From assembly GCA_004144935.1 (NCBI GenBank), contig SDZP01000058.1, positions 1-13,593 on the forward strand: DNA of 13,593 nt, read 5' to 3'. The notes below the pieces were generated by a model. That model saw nothing but the letters and a program-made list of their open reading frames with translations, had not been told where the DNA came from and ran no database searches. Shown here piece after piece: positions 7,516-13,567 of the stretch (its first letter is position 1; the number at the start of each line of letters is the position of its first letter). The position numbers were made by a program, and so were the translations under genes. The DNA is from Caulobacteraceae bacterium. Its GTDB lineage: Bacteria > Pseudomonadota > Alphaproteobacteria > Caulobacterales > Caulobacteraceae.

Positions 7516-7902
7516 TCATTTGCCGATATGGGCGATGCTGGCGATCTCGACCAGGAAGTCGGGCCGCACCAGGCCGCAGACGATGCAGAAGCGGGCCGGC
7601 TTGTCGCCCGGGAAAAACTCCGCATAGACCTTGTTCATCGCCGCGTAGTCGGCCCAGTCCTTCAGGAAGATGTGGTTCATGGTCACGTCGTCCATCGTGC
7701 CGCCGGCGGTCTCGATGACCGACTTGATGGTTTCCAGCACCTGCCGCGTCTGCCCCTCGACGTCGCCGACGTGGGCGACGTTGTTGTCCTTGTCGAAGGC
7801 CAGCGTGCCGGAGACGTAGACCACGCCGTCGGCCAACGTGCCGGGCGAGAAGGGGGCGATGGGGGTGACGGTCCCGGGCGGGGTGATGACGGTCTTGGGC
7901 AT
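7516..7902 (-). CDS. rutC: RutC, RidA-family 3-aminoacrylate deaminase
   Basis: This 128-aa protein belongs to the YjgF/YER057c/UK114 (RidA) family, whose members act as small trimeric imine/enamine hydrolases. In the Rut pathway RutC is assigned to removing the aminoacrylate made by RutB, giving malonic semialdehyde and ammonia. It starts PKTVITPPGTVTPIAPFSPG, the typical RutC N-terminus. It keeps the family signature PARFCIVCGLVRPDFLVEI, with Arg104 equivalent to the catalytic Arg of RidA and Glu119 in the VEI motif. AAAGGAG lies 7 nt upstream of the ATG. It is third in order after rutA and rutB, but a 183-bp gap carrying a hairpin repeat separates it from rutB. The rutC assignment over a generic RidA rests on both the sequence resemblance and the position after rutAB. 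Confidence 0.92.
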   Translation of the reverse strand: MPKTVITPPGTVTPIAPFSPGTLADGVVYVSGTLAFDKDNNVAHVGDVEGQTRQVLETIKSVIETAGGTMDDVTMNHIFLKDWADYAAMNKVYAEFFPGDKPARFCIVCGLVRPDFLVEIASIAHIGK

Positions 7903-7932
7903 ATTGCGCTCCTTTGATTATGCAAACGATCT

Positions 7933-8077
7933 GCTCATGCCCGGCAATGCCGAGACCCATTTCCTAGAGCGCGGTTGGTCCAGCCTTGACGCTGGCGTCG
8001 GCTGCCGGACCTGTCCAGCTCGTGACCCGCGAGGTCCTTGCCCTACGAAATGGGTCCCGGCATTCGCCGGGATGAGC
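7933..8077. repeat. Intergenic inverted-repeat element between rutB and rutC
   Basis: The arm at 7933-7963 (starting GCTCATGCCCGGCAATGCC) is a near-exact reverse complement of 8047-8077 (GAAATGGGTCCCGGCATTCG and on). The differences are two single-base indels and one mismatch over about 31 nt. The roughly 83 nt between the arms has no ORF. The whole could fold as one long hairpin in the rut mRNA. It looks like a REP- or MITE-like intergenic repeat without a transposase. It fills nearly all of the 183-bp rutB-rutC gap. Confidence 0.75.
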
Positions 8078-8085
8078 GGAGAAGA

Positions 8086-8820
8086 TTAAGCGGGCGGAAC
8101 CTGCCGGATCGCCCCGCAGAAGTCCGCCGTGTTTGACACCCAGCCGAAGAACTTTTCGACGTTGTAGACCGTCGCCTCCTGCAGGTAGGCCGGTCCCGCC
8201 TGGTGGACGGCGTCCTCCAGCATGACGCTGAAATACTCCAGGTGAAACGCGTCCCGCAGGGTCGATTCCACACAGACATTGCTGGCGATGCCGACAAACA
8301 CGAGGTTGCGGATCCCCCGCGCCCTGAGCACCGAGTCCAGGGAGGTGTTGAAGAAGGCGCTGTAGCGCGGCTTCTGGATGACGATGTCGCCGGCCTGCGG
8401 CTTCAGCGCCTCGACCAGCTCATAGTCCCAGCCCCCCTTGGCCAGCAGCTTGCCCTCCAGTTCCGGCTTCTCGCGCATGGTCTTCAGGGCGTTCGACTTC
8501 CACCAGTTGGGCGATCCCTCGCCGCCGGCCTCGACGTAGTCCGGGTCCCAGCCGTTCTGGAAATAGACCACCTGCACGCCGGCCGACCTGGCTGCCTCCG
8601 TCGCCTGGGCGATCTGGCCGATCACGGGGGCCGCGCCCCCGATGTCGAAGCCGGCCTTGTCGAGATACCCCTCCGGCGAGGCGTAGGCGTTCTGCATGTC
8701 GACGACGATCAGCGCCGTGTCCTCGGGGCTCAGCGGCACCGCCTCCGGCCGGGCCGGCAGCATCACCGCCCCCGGCCGCGCCTGCGCCATCGATTGCGGA
8801 CGATCACGCAGGGAGGACAT
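8086..8820 (-). CDS. rutB: RutB, peroxyureidoacrylate/ureidoacrylate amidohydrolase
   Basis: This 244-aa cysteine hydrolase belongs to the isochorismatase-like family. It hydrolyses the ring-opened product of RutA, releasing carbamate and aminoacrylate (peracid). The catalytic triad is visible: D41 in LIVVDMQNAYASPEGYLD, K150 in IQKPRYSAFF and C183 in GIASNVCVESTLRD. Long stretches match my recollection of E. coli RutB (VEAGG.GSPN..KSNALKTMR, ATHQAG-like DAVHQAG, FFGWVS). The start overlaps the 3' end of rutA by 17 nt, so the two genes are translationally linked. The first 20 residues are longer than in E. coli, so a slightly later start is possible. The gene is followed by the hairpin repeat and then rutC. 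Confidence 0.94.
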   Translation of the reverse strand: MSSLRDRPQSMAQARPGAVMLPARPEAVPLSPEDTALIVVDMQNAYASPEGYLDKAGFDIGGAAPVIGQIAQATEAARSAGVQVVYFQNGWDPDYVEAGGEGSPNWWKSNALKTMREKPELEGKLLAKGGWDYELVEALKPQAGDIVIQKPRYSAFFNTSLDSVLRARGIRNLVFVGIASNVCVESTLRDAFHLEYFSVMLEDAVHQAGPAYLQEATVYNVEKFFGWVSNTADFCGAIRQVPPA

Positions 8821-9892
8821 CGCTCACCACATCGCGCCGGGTCTTCATCAGGGGCTGGATGCGCTGGCCGAACTGGTCCAGGCCCACCAGGAAGTCGTCG
8901 AAGGTCAGCAGCACGCCCGAGGCGCCCTCGACCTCGGCGATCTCGTCCATCAGCCTGGCCACCGTCTCATACGAGCCGACCAGGGTGCCGATGTTGAGGT
9001 TCATCGCCGACGGTGGGCGGCTCATATAGATGGCCGAGACGTCCAGGGCCCCGCGTGGATCGGCCTCGCCCTGGTGGTTCATCCAGGCGATGGCGTCCAG
9101 ATCCGCGCCCTTCTTGTAGTGCTCCCACTTGGCCATCGCCGCCTCGTCCGTCTCATCGGCGATGATCATGAACAGCAGCAGGGCGCCGGTGTTCGACCCG
9201 GCCTTCTTGGCCGCCGCCACGTTGCGGGCCACAGCCTCGGCGCACTTCTTCGGCTCGTTCAGCCCCATGCCGAAGCAGAAGTTGTAATCGGCGTGCTTGG
9301 CGGCGAAGTCGACGCCGGTCTGGCTCTGGCCGGCGCAGACGATCTTGATGTCGACCTGCGGCTTGGGCAGCAGCTTGCAGTCCTTCATGGTCAGGAAGTC
9401 ACCCTTGAAGTTCGACTCCCCGTCGCGCCAAAGCTCCTTCATCACCGTCACGTACTCGGCGCAGAAGTCGTAGCGGTTCAGGAAGTGACGCTCGCCGGGC
9501 CAGATATCCATATGGTCGTATTCCGCCTTCTGCCAGCCGGAGACGATGTTGATGCCGAAGCGGCCGCCCGAGATCGAGTCGATGGTCACCGCCATCCGCG
9601 CCGCGATCGGGGCCGGGATGGCCAGCACCGGGACGGAGGCATAGAGCTTGATCTTGCTGGTCACGGCCGCGAGGCCCGCCATCAGGGTGAAGCTCTCCAG
9701 CGCATAGTCCCAGAACTCGGTCTCGCCGCCGAAGCCGTGCAGCTTGATCATGCTGAGGGCGAAATCGAGCCCGTACTTCTCGGCCTTGAGCGTGACCTGC
9801 TTGTTCAGCTCGAACGTCGGCATGTACTGCGGCGAGGTCGCCGACGTGATCCAGCCGTTGTTGGCGATCGGGATGAAGACGCCGATGTCCAT
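8804..9892 (-). CDS. rutA: RutA, FMN-dependent pyrimidine monooxygenase
   Basis: This 362-aa flavoenzyme has the bacterial luciferase-like fold. It opens the uracil (or thymine) ring between N3 and C4 using reduced FMN and O2, the first step of the Rut pathway. The N-terminus MDIGVFIPIANNGW and the core segments FALSMIKLHGFGG (44-56), TIDSISGGRFGINIVSGWQ (103-121), IVCAGQSQTG (184-193), FMIIADETDEAAMAKWEHYK and NIGTLVGSYETV match RutA closely. The start at 9892 is chosen because MDIGVF aligns with the E. coli protein; the frame stays open to 10069, but that part runs through an intergenic repeat. GAGGG lies 11 nt upstream and is partly inside a 6-bp hairpin (9901-9922). RutA needs a flavin reductase, normally RutF, which is not in this window. 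Confidence 0.95.
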   Translation of the reverse strand: MDIGVFIPIANNGWITSATSPQYMPTFELNKQVTLKAEKYGLDFALSMIKLHGFGGETEFWDYALESFTLMAGLAAVTSKIKLYASVPVLAIPAPIAARMAVTIDSISGGRFGINIVSGWQKAEYDHMDIWPGERHFLNRYDFCAEYVTVMKELWRDGESNFKGDFLTMKDCKLLPKPQVDIKIVCAGQSQTGVDFAAKHADYNFCFGMGLNEPKKCAEAVARNVAAAKKAGSNTGALLLFMIIADETDEAAMAKWEHYKKGADLDAIAWMNHQGEADPRGALDVSAIYMSRPPSAMNLNIGTLVGSYETVARLMDEIAEVEGASGVLLTFDDFLVGLDQFGQRIQPLMKTRRDVVSDVLPA

Positions 9893-9974
9893 GAAAGTGT
9901 CTGCCCTCGGAATGGTGGGCAGGCATGAGGGACCGGTGCGCGGGCGTTGGCAAGAGGGGAGGGCCATCCCCGAT

Positions 9975-10024
9975 CCTTCTCCCGCTCGCCGGGAGAAGGT
10001 GGCCCGCGAAGCGGGTCGGATGAG
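9975..10024 (+). repeat. REP-like palindromic element, copy 1
   Basis: It contains a 10-bp stem CCTTCTCCCG/CGGGAGAAGG (9975-9984 with 9990-9999), a second stem CCCGC-GAA-GCGGG (10003-10015) and the tail TCGGATGAG (10016-10024). The same order of elements recurs at 12057-12103, and in inverted orientation at 10091-10138. Not coding. Confidence 0.75.
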
Positions 10025-10090
10025 AGCAGCACCGGCCCACAGTGATTGTCTGATGATCATGCGCGCCAATCCTCAGAGGCTGGCGCAGCC

Positions 10091-10138
10091 CTCATCCGAC
10101 CCCTACGGGGCCACCTTCTCTCGACCCGCGGGATAAGG
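10091..10138 (-). repeat. REP-like palindromic element, copy 2 (inverted)
   Basis: CTCATCCGACCCCTACGGGG followed by CCACCTTCTC is the reverse complement of copy 1 with a diverged distal stem (CGACCCGCGGGATAAGG). Copies 1 and 2 face each other across 66 nt and could fold together into a long hairpin upstream of rutA, just beyond the stop codon of the ketoacyl synthase gene. Confidence 0.7.
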
Positions 10139-10146
10139 GCAGCAGC

Positions 10147-11268
10147 TTACCGCTTGCGCACAAATACCGTACCCGCCGAGTAGCCCGCGCCGAAGCTGCA
10201 GATCAGTCCCGTATCGCCCGCCGCGAACCCGTCATGGTGCAGGTGGAAAGCGATGATCGAGCCGGCCGAGCTGGTGTTGGCGTAGTCGTCCAGGATGATG
10301 ACGTTCTCGCCGGGCTGGGGATCGCGGCCCAGCACGCGCTTGCCGATCATCTCGTTCATGTTGATGTTGGCCTGGTGCAGCCACATCCGCTTCAGGCCAT
10401 GCGGATCGACGCCGATCTCGCCGGCGTGCTCGACGATCATCTCGCTGACCATCGGCACCACCTCGCGGAACACCTTGCGGCCTTCCTGCACGAACAGTTT
10501 GTCCTTCGCCCCGATGCCGTCCGGCGCCGCGCGGTTGAGGAAGCCGAAGTTGTTGCGGATGTTGTTGGAGAAGACCGTCTTCAGCTTCGTGCCGAGGATT
10601 TCCCAGCCCTGGCCGGCCGGCGTGTCCTCGGCCCGCTCGACGATCACCGCGGTGGCCACGTCGCCGAAGATGAAATGGCTGTCGCGGTCCCGGAAGTTCA
10701 GGTGGCCCGAGCAGATCTCGGGATTGACCATCAGCACCGCCCGCGCCGACCCGGACGCGATGAAGTCGGCCGCCGTCTTGATGCCGAAGGTGGCGCTCGA
10801 GCAGGCCACGTTCATGTCGAAGGCGAAGCCTTCGATTCCGAGGGCCTGCTGCACCTCGATGGCCATGGCCGGATAGGCCCGTTGCATGTTGGAGGCCGCG
10901 CACAGCACCGCATCGATCCGGCTGGCGTCCTTGCCCCAGGCGGCGATGGCGTCCTTCGCCGCCTTGACCGCCATCTCGGCGAGCACCGACAGCTCTTCGT
11001 TCGAGCGCTCGGGAATGCGCGGGGTCATCACCTCGGGATCGAGGATGCCGGCCTTGTCCATAACGAACCGGGCCTTGATGCCCGAGGCCTTCTCGATGAA
11101 CTCCGGGGAGGAGGGGCTGAGCGCCTCCGCCTCGCCCGCCGCGATGGCCTCGGCGTTGCGTTCATTGTGCAATTCGACGAAGCGGTTGAAGGCGACGACC
11201 AGCTCTTCGTTGGAAATGCTTTGCTCGGGCGTGAACAGCCCGGTGGCGGCGATGACGGCCTGATGCAC
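10147..11268 (-). CDS. FabH2-type 3-oxoacyl-ACP synthase III (beta-ketodecanoyl-ACP synthase-like)
   Basis: The product is 373 aa from a GTG start. It is a condensing enzyme that joins an acyl-CoA starter to malonyl-ACP. The Cys-His-Asn triad of KAS III is present: C156 in NVACSSATFG, H298 in WLHQANINMNE and N331 in DDYANTSSAGS, plus the C-terminal SFGAGYSAGTVFVRKR. It is about 50 aa longer than E. coli FabH because of an insertion after the first strand (about 30-85). This arrangement and length match my recollection of Pseudomonas aeruginosa PA3286 (373 aa), which takes octanoyl-CoA from beta-oxidation into fatty-acid synthesis. I therefore infer a medium-chain acyl-CoA starter. The frame is open to an ATG at 11421, but the extra 51 residues are unlike the family and lie upstream of the predicted promoter at 11325-11352, so I prefer GTG at 11268. 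No other fatty-acid genes adjoin it. Confidence 0.9.
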   Translation of the reverse strand: MHQAVIAATGLFTPEQSISNEELVVAFNRFVELHNERNAEAIAAGEAEALSPSSPEFIEKASGIKARFVMDKAGILDPEVMTPRIPERSNEELSVLAEMAVKAAKDAIAAWGKDASRIDAVLCAASNMQRAYPAMAIEVQQALGIEGFAFDMNVACSSATFGIKTAADFIASGSARAVLMVNPEICSGHLNFRDRDSHFIFGDVATAVIVERAEDTPAGQGWEILGTKLKTVFSNNIRNNFGFLNRAAPDGIGAKDKLFVQEGRKVFREVVPMVSEMIVEHAGEIGVDPHGLKRMWLHQANINMNEMIGKRVLGRDPQPGENVIILDDYANTSSAGSIIAFHLHHDGFAAGDTGLICSFGAGYSAGTVFVRKR

Positions 11269-11324
11269 GGTGATCCAGTTCCCGACGGGGGACCCTCCGG
11301 CCCACCCTGTTGTTCTTGCTGCGC

Positions 11325-11352
11325 TAGATAGCACGGCGCGGTTCGGCGTCAC
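11325..11352 (-). promoter_or_regulatory. Probable promoter of the ketoacyl synthase gene
   Basis: On the - strand, GTGACGC (11346-11352) and GCTATCTA (11325-11332) are separated by 13 nt. This fits the Caulobacter housekeeping pattern TTGACGS-N10-14-GCTANAWC well. Transcription would begin near 11318, about 50 nt before the GTG at 11268 and downstream of the alternative ATG at 11421. Confidence 0.5.
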
Positions 11353-11430
11353 CCCCAAGCCGTCCGCAGGCTCACAGAACGCGGTGTGTGCTTTGGTCGC
11401 AACGCAACAGTTTCGCCGCAATCAAAACCC

Positions 11431-11456
11431 GGAACCGCCGTTGCGTCGCCGGGTTT
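11431..11456 (+). promoter_or_regulatory. Possible EcfG (SigT)-type stress promoter for the beta-barrel gene
   Basis: GGAAC at 11431-11435 is followed, after 17 nt, by GTTT at 11453-11456. This is one base away from the alphaproteobacterial general-stress pattern GGAAC-N16/17-CGTT. It sits about 65 nt upstream of the 11523 start codon. A short motif like this can occur by chance. Confidence 0.33.
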
Positions 11457-11468
11457 CGATCCTACCTA
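11441..11468 (+). promoter_or_regulatory. Possible housekeeping promoter for the beta-barrel gene
   Basis: TTGCGTC (11441-11447) and CCTACCTA (11461-11468) are 13 nt apart and resemble TTGACGS/GCTANAWC, with the same kind of -10 as the pump promoter (CCTATCTA). It overlaps the EcfG-like site, so the two are alternatives or a dual promoter. Confidence 0.38.
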
Positions 11469-11522
11469 ACCGTGGGCAGGTGGGGATCTGAACTACGACA
11501 TCAAGTCTAGGAGTATAAAACA

Positions 11523-12047
11523 ATGAAATCTCTCATTATTGCAGCCGCTTCGGTTGCCACGATCGCCTTCGCCGCCCCGGCCATGGCCCAGGACATGAGC
11601 CCGTCCTTCTACGGCACCATCGGCGGCGCCAACGTCAACGTCGAGGACGCCAATCTGGGCGCCATCCAGGGCCGCGTCGGCGCCCGTTTCGGCCAGTACT
11701 TCGGTGTTGAAGGCGAACTGTCCGGTGGCGTCACCGACGACTCGACCTCCATCGGCGGCGGCAACGTCGACGTCGACCTGAACTATGACGTCGGCGCCTA
11801 TGCGGTCGGCTACCTGCCGATCTCGCCCAAGGCCGACATCTTCGCTCGCGTCGGCTACAGCAAGTCCGAGTTCGACGTCTCCGGCCCGGGTTTCTCGGGC
11901 AGCGGTGAAGTCGACGGCCTCGCCTACGGCGTCGGCGGTCAGTACTTCTTCACCGACAAGGACGGCATCCGGGTCGACTACACCAAGCACGACTCCGACG
12001 ACGGCGACGCCGACGTCGTGGGCCTGAGCTACGTCCGCAAGTTCTAG
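11523..12047 (+). CDS. Outer-membrane beta-barrel protein, opacity/OmpA-barrel type
   Basis: This 174-aa protein has a clear Sec signal peptide (MKSLIIAAASVATIAFAAPAMA|Q, cleavage after residue 22). The mature part is made of alternating polar and hydrophobic strands with turns rich in Gly and Asp, as in eight-stranded porin-like barrels (outer membrane protein beta-barrel domain, ~150 aa). Examples are SFYGTIGGANVNVED near the start, GRVGARFGQYFGVEGELSGG, VGAYAVGYLPISPKADIFARVGYS and LAYGVGGQYFFTDKDGIRVDYTKH. It ends VVGLSYVRKF with a C-terminal aromatic residue, the usual signal for barrel assembly. The start is supported by AGGAG 9 nt upstream. It is monocistronic and divergent from the ketoacyl synthase gene. 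Such barrels are structural or adhesin-like; a specific ligand cannot be read. Confidence 0.9.
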   Translation: MKSLIIAAASVATIAFAAPAMAQDMSPSFYGTIGGANVNVEDANLGAIQGRVGARFGQYFGVEGELSGGVTDDSTSIGGGNVDVDLNYDVGAYAVGYLPISPKADIFARVGYSKSEFDVSGPGFSGSGEVDGLAYGVGGQYFFTDKDGIRVDYTKHDSDDGDADVVGLSYVRKF

Positions 12048-12056
12048 GCGGAGCAG

Positions 12057-12103
12057 CCTTCTCCCGCCGGCGGGAGAAGGTGAACCCCAGAGGGGTTGGA
12101 TGA
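12057..12103 (+). repeat. REP-like palindromic element, copy 3
   Basis: A perfect 24-nt palindrome (12057-12080, half-site CCTTCTCCCGCC) is followed by a second stem AACCCC-AGA-GGGGTT (12083-12097) and the tail GGATGAG (12098-12104). The order is the same as in copy 1 near 9975. It starts 9 nt after the stop codon of the beta-barrel gene. Confidence 0.78.
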
Positions 12104-12137
12104 GGGCAGCACCGGCCAACGCCGGGCTGCCCTTTTT
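12104..12137 (+). terminator. Intrinsic terminator after the beta-barrel gene
   Basis: GGGCAGC (12104-12110) pairs with GCTGCCC (12126-12132). After a single bulged A (12111), CCGGC (12112-12116) pairs with GCCGG (12121-12125) around the loop CAAC. Five T follow directly (12133-12137). It is contiguous with the REP-like copy 3. Confidence 0.85.
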
Positions 12138-12140
12138 CAT

Positions 12141-12167
12141 TTGACGCCACCGTCAGTCCGGTGAGAC
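12141..12167 (+). promoter_or_regulatory. Possible promoter of the hypothetical-desaturase operon
   Basis: TTGACGC at 12141-12147 is an exact match to the Caulobacter -35 consensus TTGACGS. After 12 nt comes GGTGAGAC (12160-12167), a weak match to GCTANAWC. It lies just after the terminator and 31 nt before the GTG at 12198. Confidence 0.4.
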
Positions 12168-12197
12168 TCCCCGCCCGGGGAACGGAGCGTCTTTGAA

Positions 12198-12617
12198 GTG
12201 AACGGCATGCTCATTCAGCTGATCGGCTCGGCCGTGGCGGTCGCCGCCATGGTCGGCCTGGCGGCCTGGGCCAGGATCCCGCGCGCCGCGCCGCCGCTCG
12301 ACCCGCAGACGGCCCGCCAGCTGCTCGACCTCGACTATCCGGGCTACCCGGTCGACGCCGTCTGGATCTCCGCCGACGGCCAAGGCGCCATCGCCCGCAG
12401 CGGCGACCACGCCCTTGTCGTCGCCCAGCTCGGCGACAGCTGGGTGACCCGCGACATGCCATGGCAGGCCGCGCTGGGCTCGCCGATCAAGGGCGGCCGC
12501 ATCCGCCTGCGCACCGCCGATCCCTCGGCCCCCAGACTGTCGCTGGCCGTCAGCGGCGTCACACCCTGGCCGCCGGAAACGCACGAAGGCCTGGTCGCAA
12601 CGCGAGACGCCGCATGA
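12198..12617 (+). CDS. Membrane-anchored hypothetical protein coupled to the desaturase gene
   Basis: I do not recognise this 139-aa protein. It begins with one hydrophobic segment, about residues 4-26 (MLIQLIGSAVAVAAMVGLAAWARIP), which should be a signal anchor. A small soluble domain follows (about 30-139) with DLDYPGYPVDAVWISADGQGAIARSGDHALVVAQLGDSWVTRDMPW and a C-terminal part of beta character (GRIRLRTADPSAPRLSLAVSG). The domain faces the periplasm or cytoplasm; the topology is not certain. GTG at 12198 is chosen because GGAG lies 10 nt upstream; the ATG at 12207 would be 19 nt away. The stop codon overlaps the ATG of the desaturase-like gene (ATGA), implying translational coupling and perhaps a shared membrane role. 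It has no cofactor motif or Cys pairs. Confidence 0.78.
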   Translation: MNGMLIQLIGSAVAVAAMVGLAAWARIPRAAPPLDPQTARQLLDLDYPGYPVDAVWISADGQGAIARSGDHALVVAQLGDSWVTRDMPWQAALGSPIKGGRIRLRTADPSAPRLSLAVSGVTPWPPETHEGLVATRDAA

Positions 12618-13567
12618 CACTCGACCCCATCAAGCCGGCCTTCGATCCGGTCACCCTCGCCATCCCGCTGTTCGTCCTGACCATCGTCGCCGAGATCCTC
12701 CTGGCCCGGTGGGGCAAGATCAAAGCCGCCTACGAGGCCCGCGACACCGCCACCTCGCTCATGATGGGCCTGGGCAGCACCATCGCCGGGGCCCTGCTGG
12801 GCGGCGCCATCGCCGTGGTCGGCGTCTGGATCTGGAGCAACCACCGGATCTTCGACATCCCGATGACCGCCTGGTGGGCCTGGGTCGCGATCTTCCTGAT
12901 CGAGGACATGACCTACTACTGGTTCCACCGCCTCAGCCACGAGCGTCGCTTCTGGTGGGCCAGCCACGTCAACCACCACTCCAGCCAGCACTACAACCTG
13001 GCCACCGCCCTGCGTCAGACCTGGACCGGCGGTGTCGCCGGCACATGGCTGCTGTGGCTGCCGATGGCCCTGATCGGCTTTCCCCCGGCGATGATCGCCA
13101 TCCAGAAGGGCATCAGCCTCGTCTACCAGTACTGGATCCACACCGAGGCGATCAGAAAGCTGCCCCGCTGGTTCGAGGCGGTGTTCAACACCCCCAGTCA
13201 CCACCGCGTCCACCATGCCCGCAACGCCCGCTACCTCGACGCCAACTACGCCGGCATCCTGATCATCTGGGACCGGATGTTCGGCACCTTCATCGCCGAG
13301 ACCGACGCCGAGCCGCCGCGCTATGGCCTGGTCAAGAACCTCGGCGACTTCAACATCCTGCGGGTGGCGTTCCACGAATGGATCGGCATCGGCAAGGACC
13401 TGGCCGGGTCGCGCTCCCTGCGCGAGGTCCTGGGCTACCTGTTCGGCCCGCCCGGCTGGAGCCCCGACGGCTCCCGCGAGACCTCGGCGACCCTGAAGGC
13501 CCGATGGCAAGAGCGGGAAGCCGCGAAAGCCGAGCCAGCGCCGGCGCCGCCGCTGGCGGCGGAATAA
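12614..13567 (+). CDS. Sterol desaturase / fatty acid hydroxylase superfamily membrane enzyme
   Basis: This 317-aa integral membrane di-iron enzyme is of the fatty-acid hydroxylase superfamily. The eight-His signature is present: HRLSH (H105, H109), HVNHH (H118, H121, H122) and HRVHH (H197, H200, H201), with an extra H176 in YWIHTE. Hydrophobic segments lie at about 13-31, 50-75, 86-104 and 140-172, as in alkane-hydroxylase-like folds. The family inserts oxygen or double bonds into lipids, sterols, carotenoids or alkyl ethers; the exact substrate cannot be read here. The C-terminal tail (about 300-317) is Ala/Pro/Glu-rich and probably disordered. The start at 12614 is fixed by the ATGA overlap with the preceding gene; the 51 open codons upstream lie inside that gene. 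The 26 nt left after the stop hold nothing identifiable. Confidence 0.92.
   Translation: MTLDPIKPAFDPVTLAIPLFVLTIVAEILLARWGKIKAAYEARDTATSLMMGLGSTIAGALLGGAIAVVGVWIWSNHRIFDIPMTAWWAWVAIFLIEDMTYYWFHRLSHERRFWWASHVNHHSSQHYNLATALRQTWTGGVAGTWLLWLPMALIGFPPAMIAIQKGISLVYQYWIHTEAIRKLPRWFEAVFNTPSHHRVHHARNARYLDANYAGILIIWDRMFGTFIAETDAEPPRYGLVKNLGDFNILRVAFHEWIGIGKDLAGSRSLREVLGYLFGPPGWSPDGSRETSATLKARWQEREAAKAEPAPAPPLAAE

Larger units (their letters stand above)
9893..10146. other. Intergenic region upstream of rutA
   Basis: This 254-bp gap contains the two inverted REP-like elements listed separately, a central 66-nt unique part (10025-10090) with an inverted repeat GATTG-N18-CAATC (10044-10071), and a 6-bp hairpin CTGCCC/GGGCAG (9901-9922) that covers the rutA ribosome binding site. 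The rut promoter should lie here if the cluster is not read through from the upstream synthase gene, but I could not find a convincing -35/-10 pair or a RutR-like box (TTGACCA-NN-TGGTCAA). Confidence 0.4.

Noticed and set aside
8696..9928. Long + strand open frame opposite rutA
   Set aside because: The composition is typical of a complementary shadow frame, and the opposite strand encodes clear RutA motifs.
9893..10069. N-terminal extension of RutA to an ATG at 10069
   Set aside because: It reads through a REP-like repeat, and homologs begin at MxIGVFxPI, which is the 9892 start.
10234..11331. Long + strand open frame opposite the ketoacyl synthase gene
   Set aside because: Antisense shadow with Asp/His/Val/Leu-rich repetitive composition; the - strand carries the full Cys-His-Asn synthase.
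11269..11421. N-terminal extension of the ketoacyl synthase to ATG 11421
   Set aside because: The extra residues are unlike the family, and a good promoter lies within this stretch at 11325-11352.
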